From assembly GCA_000320545.1 (NCBI GenBank), contig ADNK01001574.1:57501-89737 (forward strand): a stretch of DNA of 32,237 bases, in the 5' to 3' direction. The notes below the pieces were generated by a model. It was given only the letters and a program-made list of their open reading frames with translations. It was not told the origin of the DNA and ran no database searches. Below are positions 11,903-22,529 of this stretch, in pieces. A program made the position numbers and the translations under genes. The DNA comes from Bigelowiella natans CCMP2755. Taxonomy: Eukaryota > Cercozoa > Chlorarachniophyceae. Within the stretch, counting starts at the first letter, position 1. Every line of letters starts with the position of its first letter.

Positions 11903-12530
11903 CATAGCTAACAAAGAGCGAAAATATAATTGTAACATTATACACCATTTTTATGGTCGCAATTGAGAGCACTTCCTCTTACAGAGTGTTTATTTCATAA
12001 ACAAGCACCTTTTCCCCACTTTCCTACTAAGTTTTCTTGTGTTCTGGCTTTGATAGAAACCCATGTAAATTTTCCCTTCTGCAGAGAGCATGTCATAGGT
12101 AGGGGAACAAGCAACGCAGGGCCATGTTCAATACATAAAAGTTGCTGCATGTAAAAGCGATGGGAAAGGGGGGAACAAGGGCGAGGAAACACTACAAGCT
12201 GAAAATATCGGACGTCTTGGTGATTCTGGACATCTGACCAAAGTCATGTTGTTTTTGAGATTTTGGAGAGAAATTTTTGTATTTCTTTAGGAATTCGATC
12301 TGCCACTTGGATCTAGCCCTGAACACATTGATGAAAAGCGATATCATCTCAAATTCGGTCGTGTGCGAAATTCAGTCGACTACAGCTTGCTGCCTATCGA
12401 CCTGTTTTCAGAATTCACCATCTCCCTGTGGATCTTCAACTTCCTGGTGTTCCTTCAAATGTTCAATGCATGGAAAGACAGTAAGTAGATCTGCACGAAT
12501 GGAGGCACGAGTAGCGGCCTTACATGGCGT
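11903..12530 (+). repeat. Left arm of a ~600-bp inverted repeat
   Basis: Reads as the reverse complement of 13018-13624 along nearly its whole length, with scattered substitutions and a few indels. The largest indel is about 25 extra bases in this arm near 12049-12075. Identity looks near 90% by eye. The outer edge is next to simple repeats (TGTATG here, (CA)n beyond the right arm) and the inner edge fades at about 12530. The arm contains a candidate exon with good splice signals (12291-12480). No transposase and no clear target-site duplication is seen. Confidence 0.93.
12291..12480 (+). CDS. Candidate internal exon of unknown protein, left copy
   Basis: A 190-base open stretch sits between a good acceptor (TTTTTGTATTTCTTTAG) and a consensus donor (GTAAGTAG at 12481). 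Read from its first base it encodes EFDLPLGSSPEHIDEKRYHL at the start and a hydrophobic, possibly membrane segment near the end (SLWIFNFLVFLQMF). The inverted copy at 13076-13256 keeps the same splice ends and frame, with an in-frame loss of 9 bases, which favours a real exon. I do not recognise the family. The opposite strand is also open here, so the coding direction is not proved. Edge error is about one base. Confidence 0.38.
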
Positions 12531-13017
12531 GGAGCAGCCTAGAAGAGTTTGAAGAGTGCGAAGGCAGTGACCATCCATCATGCGGTAGTCGGTAGTCAGT
12601 AACTGCAATGAGGTAGCGAGGTAGCCGTCAATGTCGTCAACGGTCGGAACGTACATCATTTCAAAAAAATCATGCATTTTGATCGTAGATTATCCGCGGA
12701 CTCCGATCCTGCGACAGGCAGAATCAAGCATTTAAATCAACTGGCCAAAAGGCTAACAGTGACTGCGGCCTGCGGCCGTATCATGAGGGCGTTTTTTGCA
12801 AGCGACAGCTTCTCCGTCGACAAATTAGGGACGATGTGCCGTCGATTCTAATTGCAACGACAAGAAGTTAGATCTACTGTTGCTTTTTGTCGTAAAAGAT
12901 GCTCATACAGTGCTCTGTTGAGAGCCGCACCACATCCTTGATGGCTACCGCAGTTACCGCTGCCTCGCATTACAATTCTCTAAGCCCTGCTCTACCCAGA
13001 TCCAAGCTTGCTCTAAG
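12531..13017. other. Spacer between the inverted-repeat arms
   Basis: About 490 bp of single-copy sequence. A minus-strand frame (12677 down to 12408, 89 codons) runs from the spacer into the left arm, beginning MHDFFEMMYVPTVDD. It may be coding or chance. No RNA gene or transposase is recognised. Confidence 0.6.
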
Positions 13018-13622
13018 CCAGACCCACGCAATGTAAGGCCGCTACTCGTGCCTCCATTCGTGTATATCTACTTACTGTTTTCCCATGCATTGAACATTTG
13101 AAGGAACAACAAGATCCACAGCACGATGGCGAATTCTGAAAATAGGTCGATAGGCAGCAAGCTGTAGTCGACTGGATTGTGCACACGACCGAATTTGAGA
13201 TGATATCGCTTTTCTTCAATGTGTTCAGGGCTAGATCCGAGAGGCAGATCGAATTCCTAAAGAAATACAAAAATTTCTCTCCAAAATCTCAAAAACAACA
13301 TGACTTTGGTCAGATGTCCAGAATCACCAAGACGTCCGATATTTTCAGCTTGTAGTGTTTCCTCGCCCTTGTTCCCCCCTTTCCCATCGCTTTTACATGC
13401 AGCAACTTTTATGTATTGAACATGGCCCTGCGTTGCTTGTTCCCCTACCTATGACATGCTCTCTGCAGAAGGGCGAAGCCAGAACACAAGAAAACTTAGT
13501 AGGAGAGCGGGGAGAAGGTGCTTGCTTATGAAATGAACACTCTGTAAGAGGAAGTGCTCTCAATTGCGACCATAAAAATGGTGTATAATGTTACAATTAT
13601 ATTTTCACTCTTTGTTAACTAT

Positions 13623-13624
<2 letters not shown>
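13018..13624 (-). repeat. Right arm of the ~600-bp inverted repeat
   Basis: Inverted copy of 11903-12530, about 20 bp shorter overall. Inner edge is near 13018 and the outer edge is near 13624, against a (CA)n array at 13624-13655. It keeps the candidate exon with its flanking splice signals on the minus strand. Confidence 0.93.
13076..13256 (-). CDS. Candidate internal exon of unknown protein, right copy
   Basis: Inverted paralogue of the exon at 12291-12480: 181 bases, exactly 9 fewer. It has the same acceptor (TTTCTTTAG) and donor (GTAAGTAG) on the minus strand. The frame stays open with about eight amino-acid changes and three silent ones relative to the left copy. The 9-base loss shortens the hydrophobic part (LWILLFLQMF here). 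Retention of frame and splice sites after divergence suggests that both copies were, or are, coding. Confidence 0.38.

Positions 13625-13655
<31 letters not shown>
13624..13655. repeat. (CA)n microsatellite at the outer edge of the inverted repeat
   Basis: About 16 CA units directly adjoin the right arm and are followed by a degenerate TGTGCG-rich tail to about 13695. Confidence 0.9.
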
Positions 13656-13656
<1 letters not shown>

Positions 13657-14054
13657 TGTTGTGTTGTGTGCGTGTTTATGTGTGTGTGCGTGCATTAGTT
13701 TGAAGAGGACTTTACGACGTTCAGTGTCATTGCGGTATATAATCATCTTATTCCATTTGAATATATTCATAGTCAGCGTTTTTCCTCCTTACACGTTGAT
13801 TAACGCTATATTTATTTATTTGATTCTCCTACGACTTTTGCTCTAAGTTTACTCAAATTCCTCCCTTGTTAGCCGGTGGTTGTGATGATGATATGATGAT
13901 GTGATGATCATGACGATGATATACGGATAGGGTATGTATGTATACGTGTACGGACTCTTATTGGCTGCATACTTCATGGAAAAAGAATCAAATTTATGCT
14001 GTATTATCCTACCCCGAAGCATTCACCTTACTTTTATTAATGTCGTTTGGGCAG

Positions 14055-14986
14055 AGACGACTTGTTGAGTACAGTATACGAGGAAGACGAGGTAAAGAAA
14101 TTCTAAATGACGCTAAGAGAAGCTGTAGTTTAATTAATACTTTATCAGGATGCTTACAGTCAATCTCCATGAATTATTTTGAATGATTTATTGTTTATAT
14201 AAGGTGGTTGAACGAGACCATAACATCTCTCCAACATCAGACAACAACCAAGCAAAAGGTTCATTAGTTGGAATGTCATCATCATCATCGTCATCATCAT
14301 CATCATCTCTTTGATCTAAAGCAAGCTCAGTTCCAATATGTGTGCTGCGCTAATTCTGCTTATTTGTAGAAGTAGCTTGTATTTCACACTCTTAGTCATC
14401 ATTCTCTGAACTTCTCCTTCATCAACTTATTTTCCAATATTCATTCGTTTTACTAGGACTAGGCCAGCCATTCTCATTCGACATCGAAAGTGAGAGCGCG
14501 GCAAAAATACACTCCAATAAACAAAGTGCTGAGATCAAGAAGCAGATTGTGGAATTAATGGCCCAGTGTGAGGAGAGAATTAACCAAATTGAAGGAAAAT
14601 ATAGGGAAAAGGTACTGTTGTATCATTAAAATTGCGCGCGTAGAAATAGAGGAAGAAGAGTATGTATGCTCGTTCAAAATATAAGGAACCCTTATCCCAT
14701 CTTTTCGTTGTTAAGATTTTTTTCCTGCACGTCTAAACGTGGACGTCACGTACTGCACTTGCATAGCTCAGGCAAGACTACTCTGATCAAGATGTGCCAG
14801 CATCATCTGTGCTAGTGTGATCCAATCTGATATTGTGCGCCTGCTAGCCTGGCGCATGCGGTGAACATGTGCGATGCATATGTCGTTGCGATCTGCTTGC
14901 GTGGGACAGGCTCACAACACCGTTAGATGAATGAGTGTGAGGCCTACATTGCCCAGATACAGTATATGAAGTATGCAATGATAAAG
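14055..14986 (+). CDS. Candidate exons of an unknown coiled-coil protein (partial)
   Basis: Three phase-compatible exons: 14055-14091 (acceptor GTTTGGGCAG, donor GTAAAG), 14457-14611 (acceptor CGTTTTACTAG, donor GTACTG) and 14927-14986 (acceptor CACCGTTAG, donor GTACTG). Joined, they read from RRLVEYSIRGRR through LGQPFSFDIESES, then a charged heptad-like helix with KKQIVELMAQCEERINQIEG, then MNECEAYIAQIQYMKYAMIK. Only one frame of the 155-base middle exon is open, and it matches the phase of both neighbours. I found no start exon and no sure 3' exon; an open stretch at 15013-15270 could belong but is too close to use the last donor. If the last donor is not used, the frame stops at 15014-15016. 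The family is unknown; a structural coiled-coil role is inference. Confidence 0.45.
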
Positions 14987-15510
14987 GTACTGCCACGTAT
15001 GTCTCCGTTAGCATGAAGTTATTGAGTGCGAAGTCGTATCAGAAGAAGAGCTACTTTAATGCTGTGCATAATCTTGTTGCGAATTATAAACAAGGTGGAA
15101 TTTTACGCGACGTGTTTACTGAGAGAAGAGGGAGGGATACACTTGTTATTTTCAGTCGAAATCATAATTTCCCATCATTATCCACAGTGAATGCATGCGA
15201 TACACTTTTTGCATGGAATGGAAATTGTAGGCCAAGCAACAACGTCGAATGGAAAGACCTCCTTCATTAACTCACATGCAAGAAGGTAGTCTAGAGCCGC
15301 CAAAATCTAATTGTGCATGCATCATGAGCTAGGAGAAATACCTAATGGTGCTTTCATCAAAATGTCAAATTTTGAGCATGTCAGTTGGCCCGCTATATTG
15401 GTCATGCTAGCATGGTGCTAAGCTAGCAAGCCTAACAAAAAAAATAAAGTGTGTGTGGCCGTGTCACATTGCTGCCTCATGCACATCTAGTCATGCAACG
15501 GCAAGGTGCA

Positions 15511-15684
15511 TTGAAGCAATCTATCATTGCCAGAATAGAACTCGTAACAGCCAGACATTGATGATATAATAACCACATGTATAAGATTAAATTCATTCCC
15601 GTTGTTGCGTTTATTTACTTACTATTCTCTGTCGTGCCAATTGAAAATTCCATCCACCGAACACGCTCTTATGAGAACATGTCG
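15511..15684 (+). repeat. Left copy of a perfect 174-bp inverted repeat
   Basis: Identical over 174 bases, by base-by-base reading, to the reverse complement of 19083-19256. Homology ends abruptly on both sides. The outer end is TTGAAGCAATC. Flanking bases (GTGCA before the left copy, GGAAA after the right copy) show no target-site duplication. From the ATG at about 15579 the copy encodes a signal-peptide-like N-terminus (MYKIKFIPVVAFIYLLFSVV) that stays open beyond the repeat edge. Confidence 0.96.
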
Positions 15685-16773
15685 GACTGCGCGAAACTGG
15701 TGGACACGTACGTAGCACACACATGCTACACAGGATGCGATTTATGATTGCACGTGCTAGCGTGACTCAGTCTGTGGGACTAGGGAACGTAATGCGTGGT
15801 GCATGATGAGCATGCTGCATGATGCTTTCTAGCTTTGCACAGCTAGCTAGACAGCTACATCAGGGTGAGAAAATGTGATCATTTCATGGCATCCGTCTCA
15901 CACACAGTGCTTTGATGATGACCAATGCAAATTCAACTTTTAGCCGTCTTTCTGGAAGCTCTTGATGACAATCCATTACAAGTCCTTAGTGTATCGCATT
16001 TTTCGCCATCACAGCTAATTGCCACGTGTTGCCGCAGCACCGGCCTTTGCTGCCTTGTTGTCGTAATACTGTTTAGTTAGCGAATACACTAGAGTACCCG
16101 GGATAGCTATGGAAGCTCCTGTAGTAGGACAACATTACATTACTAAGACGCATTAATACATTAAGAATACTCTGCATCCACTCATGAACGTGGCCAAAAA
16201 CAATTTCAAACAATATTCTCACGGACCGATGATTGATGTTGGGGACATGCTGGTATGAAAGATGATGACCTGATAAGGTAGTAGCAATAAAGAAGATGAA
16301 TAAACACGGATGTAATGGGCTGAAGAGCCAATTCCGAAAACAGGAAGAAATCGCTACGACTATCTTCAAGAAAAGATAACCATGTTTAAAGCATGAAATG
16401 TGATGAATTCTTACGCTTGCGACGAGGATGAAGACCCTCTTTAGCGTATTTCCGACAGCAAGGGTTACAGGGTGAACTTACCAAAACCGCAACACACACA
16501 CACACACACGCACACACACACAAACCACAAACACTTTAGAATATTTTTTAAAAACAATCGATCGATGATGCTACCTACAAATGTATATTTTGATTTTTCT
16601 ATGTCTTTGGAAAGGAACGAAGCTAAAGGGGGTATGTTAGCATTCTTTTCGATTACGACGCTTTTACCTTTATCGAGAGCTAGGTACATGACCTGTTGTC
16701 ATTCATGTTAATACCATCAGATGATTGCCAAACACATGGAGAGAGCAAGACATTAAATACAGCACATAACAAG

Positions 16774-16827
<54 letters not shown>

Positions 16828-17015
16828 TTGTGTGTGTGAGCAGATAGAACATTTTTACTTCTCAATACCTCATTATTCAAGTAGTGGAATAGTCCTGTAA
16901 AGCAAGAAACGAAGAAACACGCAACGTCTTCAGAACAACTGATAACGGCTTAAGATAACATGTGAAATTTATAGAGTACATGATAGCCCTCTTATTAACT
17001 CCCTCCCCCCCCCCC

Positions 17016-17070
<55 letters not shown>

Positions 17071-17255
17071 ACACACTATCATGATTTTTGATACATGTAT
17101 TATTATTGTGGGTACCTGCCGAGAGCGACAAGTATAGTACCGCTGAAGCGCTATACGTCTCCATGGCTGTCTCCCACCTACGGATACGTGATGGACCAAG
17201 AGGAATCAGATAAAATATGTTGTCGTTGATAGTTTATGTGTTTGCATTTATAGAG

Positions 17256-17297
<42 letters not shown>

Positions 17298-17546
17298 AAC
17301 TGATGTAAGATTATTGTCGTGAGCGCTGCTGTGAGTACGAGCTTACACAGGCAGGTATCTAGTCCATTCCACAGCGATTGAAATCTGAATCATCATCATC
17401 ATCGTCATCATCATCATCGTCGTCATCATCATCATCGTCGTCATCATCATCATCATCATCATCGCCATAATCATCATCGTCATTATCATTACCACCATCA
17501 TATGTCAAAACAAAGGCCATGGTACAAATTCATAAACATTTGCACG

Positions 17547-17581
<35 letters not shown>

Positions 17582-19082
17582 TTACACAAACGTAGAAAGA
17601 GAAAGAGAGGGAGGGGGGGCGGATGGAAGGGGGAGAGAGAGGGAGAAAATCGACGAATTTTGGACATGTAGCATGCACAACAGATGCCCGCATTGGTTCT
17701 TATCTTAACCCGTTTTTATTTCAGTGCAAAGAGTAAGGAATAGTCATCGTCGGGATAAATACCGGAAGAAGAGCAAAGAACGCCATTCCAGTCACGACAG
17801 CTGTCATTTCATGCATCGAAATGTGAACACAGGCACGGACAGAGAGGAGTGGAGAGCCGATAAACAATACAAATATTTTATTTCTTTATAATACGCCTTT
17901 GCGTGTAACAGCGCGCGGCTACTACCGAATAAATTGGGAGCGGAAATCTTCTCCGCACTTTGAAGGGCTCGTTTGGAGAAAATTGCCTGAGTAGATGCTC
18001 GCAATCGTCAGCTATGGCGTAGTATGAATTAAATGGCAAAATGCATTGGTCACAGCCTAACATCGTCTCAGTGAATCCTTCTCATATGTTTCTCGATATT
18101 TGAGTATAACTACGCCATTGCTATGTATATATTTGGCAAGCGCAAATTGTCATTATTATTCATTCTGCTGCGTCTATTCTCACCCTCAAGGCAAAAGCCG
18201 CATTCGAACCCATAGCTGTCAGAAACGATAGCCACCTAGTACCAAGCACCATTTATATATTTTTGTAATCCAATAGGTATTGTCTGTGTTTGGAGATAGA
18301 TCTTTTAACGTGCTCGCAGTGCACAGGATAGAGCATCAAGAGTTCAGATTGAATATCTCCCTCTCTTCTTGCGGCTGCTGCATAAACTCAACTATCACTT
18401 AAGCGAAGTCTCTTTCTTATACCCCCCCCCCCCCCCCCCCTTTTTTTTTTTTACGAAAAGGAACGGGTTTTTAAACATGCAAAAACAACTCCTCCTACGA
18501 CAGGGACCAAACTTAAATAAACCGGCAAGGGAAAAATCTGCCCTAGTATTATCGATGAAAGCACGGCCGAAAAAAATCTGCAACGGGAGCAAACATCGTC
18601 AGCCCCCAAGCCCCCCGGCGATATTCTTCGCCAACGAGAATTCAGCAGCCCGTATTCAAACGCTACTTTCCCCCAAAAACAACACCAAAAAACAATCGAT
18701 TTGATTTCTTGAGGGGCTGCTTTTAGGGGGACGCAAATCATATCACGAGCTTCATTCCACCAAATTAAACTTCCTCGTCGTTGTGCGAAAATCGTCACCG
18801 TACGCCCCATGCTATGCTACTATGAGCTTCATGTTTGTTTAGACTTTATATATTACGGGTCGAGGGCTTTGATGATGTGCACAAAAGCGACCGTCGAGCC
18901 TCCGAGCGCACATACAGTACAAACCTTCCGACGTTAATAAATAGAGAATAACGATGAGCTTTAAATGCAGTTGAAGAGCGGCGTGTTTAGCGACACTAAC
19001 GGTTACCTGGCCAACTGCGTGTGCAAAGGCGATCGGCGCCCATTTCTCCACTGTCCGCTCCGTCAATGCCTGTGTATATAAG
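15685..19082. other. 3.4-kb interior between the 174-bp inverted repeats
   Basis: No gene is supported with confidence. The part up to about 15850 is CTAG/TGCA-word rich. Microsatellites: (CA)n about 16493-16522, (TA)n-(TG)n about 16776-16838, a C run plus (CT)n about 17005-17056, (TG)n about 17258-17293, (ATC)n about 17388-17500, (CA)n about 17551-17582, and a 20-base C run joined to a 12-base T run at about 18422-18452. On the minus strand, 19069-19007 looks like a 63-base exon (acceptor TATACACAG, donor GTAACC) encoding ALTERTVEKWAPIAFAHAVG. No transposase or reverse-transcriptase motif is seen. Confidence 0.5.
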
Positions 19083-19256
19083 CGACATGTTCTCATAAGA
19101 GCGTGTTCGGTGGATGGAATTTTCAATTGGCACGACAGAGAATAGTAAGTAAATAAACGCAACAACGGGAATGAATTTAATCTTATACATGTGGTTATTA
19201 TATCATCAATGTCTGGCTGTTACGAGTTCTATTCTGGCAATGATAGATTGCTTCAA
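19083..19256 (-). repeat. Right copy of the perfect 174-bp inverted repeat
   Basis: Reverse complement of 15511-15684 with no mismatch seen. On the minus strand it gives the same MYKIKFIPVV start. It then runs on past the repeat edge into sequence unlike that beside the left copy; that sequence includes an acceptor (TATACACAG) just downstream at 19070. Confidence 0.96.
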
Positions 19257-19286
19257 GGAAAAGCATCATCACTATGTAGAACTTAG

Positions 19287-19339
<53 letters not shown>

Positions 19340-19723
19340 TCCGTTTAATTGATGTACAGGAGGGGGCTTGCGCAGCTTCAGTAGCCACAACAACGAGGCG
19401 TATGTGAAACCTATGAGAGAGAAAGAGAAGAAGGGGGGGGGGGGGGGGGGGGGAAAAAAGATAGTGGTTTGTTTATCAAATGATGATTTAACGTGGCGTT
19501 ATGAATTCGAAATGGAACTGAGGTGATGATTATACTGATATTGTAGTACGAAATACGACCTACGCCCAGCTGCAAGGTTGCATGGCTCCTGTAATCACAA
19601 AATTGTAGTACATACATATGATGTAAGATTTGCTTTAAACGTTGTCGGGTAGGAGTATATTGGCGATTGCATGCTGTATCCCTTTTTCCTCTTTGAAGCC
19701 TCTCTCCTCCCCTTGCTCTCTTT

Positions 19724-19775
<52 letters not shown>

Positions 19776-19923
19776 AATTTATGTTTGTATGGAGGGTGTG
19801 AATGTGTATGCGTGTGTGTGGAACATACTACCAAGGAAGGGGAAGAGCATTAAGTGCTTGCTTATTGTAAACATTATAAACCACATTCAATGCATACCTG
19901 TACCCAAATATTCACACACACAC

Positions 19924-19965
<42 letters not shown>

Positions 19966-21850
19966 AATAGTGCATAAGACAGCAAACACAAACTTCCATT
20001 ATCTCATGACTTCAATATTGCGTAGTGCACATTCAATGCTTGCAAAATCAGTTTTGGCTCATGTACATCTCACTTCTGAGGGATAGCAGCCTAGGATGTA
20101 TCGAGGGTTTTTGTATATGATGTGAAAGTTGTCCTCGTAGATAAATAGTATTTGGAATATTGCATAAACAACGACCCTGTAATCATGCGATTATAGTGAT
20201 GTAAAGAACAAGCCGGTAGTATGTTCAAGCTATTTCCTCAAACATTAGATTTGTTGTACTAATTCAACGAACCACAGCAAAAATGTTAACGATATTTTGA
20301 GAGAATCCATCACTGCTGAAGCAGTCCCCCCCCCTCTCTCGGACAGAGACTGTTCATCCGCATCACCAGCACTATTTATCTGTGACAAGCGTAGTCATTC
20401 ATGCCTCAGTTACCGCGAGAATAGACTCATCGCCTTTTGCGCGAATGTGTGTGGATGGGATAACTCCAAGTTCATTTAGAAGTTTGAAATTTGTGTATTA
20501 GTTGCGTGTACAGCGTTGTGTAGCATGGAAGTTCTGCGATCTGGAGCGAAAACAGCTTTGCCGTCCCCCCCTCGGTACTTGGGTTGCCAAGATAAAGAAC
20601 TTTGATGAATTTGCTGCATGAAAAGAGGCGAATTCATATTTCATCATTCTGTTCCCGGATTGTGCATGTGTCAAACGAGCGCATAGAGCTGACCAGCTGG
20701 CGAGATACTCCAGGTTCGCTATCAGGGTTCAGCGCGCTTGAGGTTCGTATCCGAGCATGCGAGTTAAGTGTGGGTAAAGGTAGCGTCGAAGCACGATGGC
20801 GTAAGAGTGCCTAGAATATAAATTTATGAATATGGGTAAGCAGTAGGTAAAACATAACGAATTCAATGGGGCACCTGTGGAACTGGCCTTGCATCCGATA
20901 ATGTTAGCAAAAATGCTACGATTGCCTATTTTTATTATGAGACGGGATGTACATGATGACTGCTTATAGGGTTTGTTATTATGTGTTAGATATATTTATT
21001 ATAATACGCTAGTCTCACCGCTCTAGAATTCATTGCCCCTTTCGAACAGCAGCGAATGAGCAATGACTTTGATCCCGGTGGGGGGGGAAAGGATAGTTCG
21101 ATTTCAGGCCCTTTACGATTGTTGCATAATTTAAATAAGCTCACATCACAGCGCATTAATTGAATACGACATCCAAAAACCTCATTTTCACTTCAATACG
21201 GATCTCAAATTAGGGTATTTACCAACGGGACTCAGCAACCTTGATTTTCTTTTTATCTAGACAATAATCTTAAGTTGTTTTTGCGGTAAAATATTTTCAC
21301 AAATAGTCTCCAAAATCTCCTTTAGTTTTAATGCGAAACATCAAAGTTTAGTCGTAAGCGGAAATCTTTCCCTATCATACTAGATTAACTGATAAAAGAA
21401 AAGAACTCTTGCCGTCAACATAAAATGAAAGTCGCACTTTCTTCTATGAAAGCTTTTAAGAAGACCATCTTGCTCACATTTAAATAAGGTCAAACCTTCG
21501 AAAATAAAACACCGTAGTGCTCACTTCCATTAATAGAACACCTATAAAATTAAGGTAATTTCTCGTTCTAGTCCTTTTACGACTGGGAATGTATCCTGAC
21601 GCAGAGACAAAACAAAGCCATTTTCACTCGATGCAATAGCTACGAGAAAAAAAAAGGGAGTCACATCATCATTTCAACCACCAACTCTGCTTCTTTCTTA
21701 TGCCCGTGAACGAGATTTGTAGCAAAAAAAAAAGCTTTTTCATGAAAATGGTTGTGTCGCAATCTTCAAATGCGTTGCCTTTCGGCGGAATCAGTGTCAC
21801 TTCGTTTGAGCGTCACAGTTCTCAAACACAACTCAGAAAGCGATTTGAAG
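19257..21850. other. Gene-poor region 5' of the BBE-like oxidase
   Basis: Contains (CT)n arrays at about 19286-19345 and 19726-19768, a G run of about 22 at 19432-19453, (CA)n at about 19914-19962, and otherwise unique AT-rich DNA to 21850. I see no exon with family similarity. The last 200 bp should contain the promoter and 5' UTR of the oxidase gene; no core promoter element is clear. Confidence 0.6.
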
Positions 21851-22489
21851 ATGGGCTGTGCCGAGTCGAGGTAATTCCCCCCCCCCTCCCCCCCCCCCAC
21901 CCCACCCCCATCCCTCTCCCTTTTCCACCCCCAAGCCTCCATACTAGTGAGTCTATAGATATTTAGATTAGTATGGCTAGATAATAAATTTGTAGTAGTA
22001 AACTCAACATTACTTTTCAGCGAATGCCCTTCCGATGACGAGTGTAACATGTCCCATGGATTGCTTTATTTTAACGGTGAAAAAAAATCTTGAAATCTTT
22101 TGCGTTCTTCCTAAAAATACTCCAGGGAAGGCATTCGAATTCCAGACCCTCCAGAGCTTCCGCCTTCAACGATGCGACGTACGGGGCTTCGATCAGTACT
22201 GCAGGTATCTACTATATGGCCCCGTTATTGTTTGTGACTCAAGAACTCCATCTTCTGCATAGATCATGTGAAAAATGCCATTATATTTTTATGCGATAAA
22301 GGATGCCATTATAACATACATGCTACTGGCTTATTTCCTTGCTGCAGGGACGGCTTTATACACCGCGGTACAACCGTGAGATGTACGATGAGGTCAGGAA
22401 CTCTTGTGTGTGGAACATCGAATCTGTTGGGAAGCCAGTCGCTATCGCCACGTGCAACTCGGCAGATGACGTCGCAACTTGTGTCAAGT

Positions 22490-22529
<40 letters not shown>

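Noticed and set aside
15013-15270. 85-codon plus-strand frame after the coiled-coil exons
   Set aside because: The only acceptor in phase would leave an intron of about 25 bases. Kept only as a possible, unsupported 3' exon.
17388-17500. Regularly spaced ATC blocks resembling a repeat-spacer array
   Set aside because: It is an interrupted (ATC)n microsatellite. There are no distinct spacers, and a CRISPR array is not expected in a eukaryotic nuclear genome.
18186-18230. tRNA B-box-like word (GGGTTCGAATGCGG on the minus strand)
   Set aside because: T-stem does not pair and no D-arm, anticodon arm or acceptor stem can be folded around it. At most a SINE-like remnant.
18451-18810. 119-codon minus-strand frame and overlapping 111-codon plus-strand frame
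   Set aside because: Both strands are open over the same stretch, no splice partner or family resemblance is seen, and the frames cross the C/T run.
15511-19256. Complete TIR DNA transposon
   Set aside because: The terminal repeats are perfect, but there is no target-site duplication, no transposase remnant, and the ends carry what looks like coding sequence. Reported as an unexplained inverted repeat instead.
20728-20760. Second B-box-like word (GAGGTTCGTATCCGAG)
   Set aside because: A short hairpin exists, but no cloverleaf can be built from the flanks.
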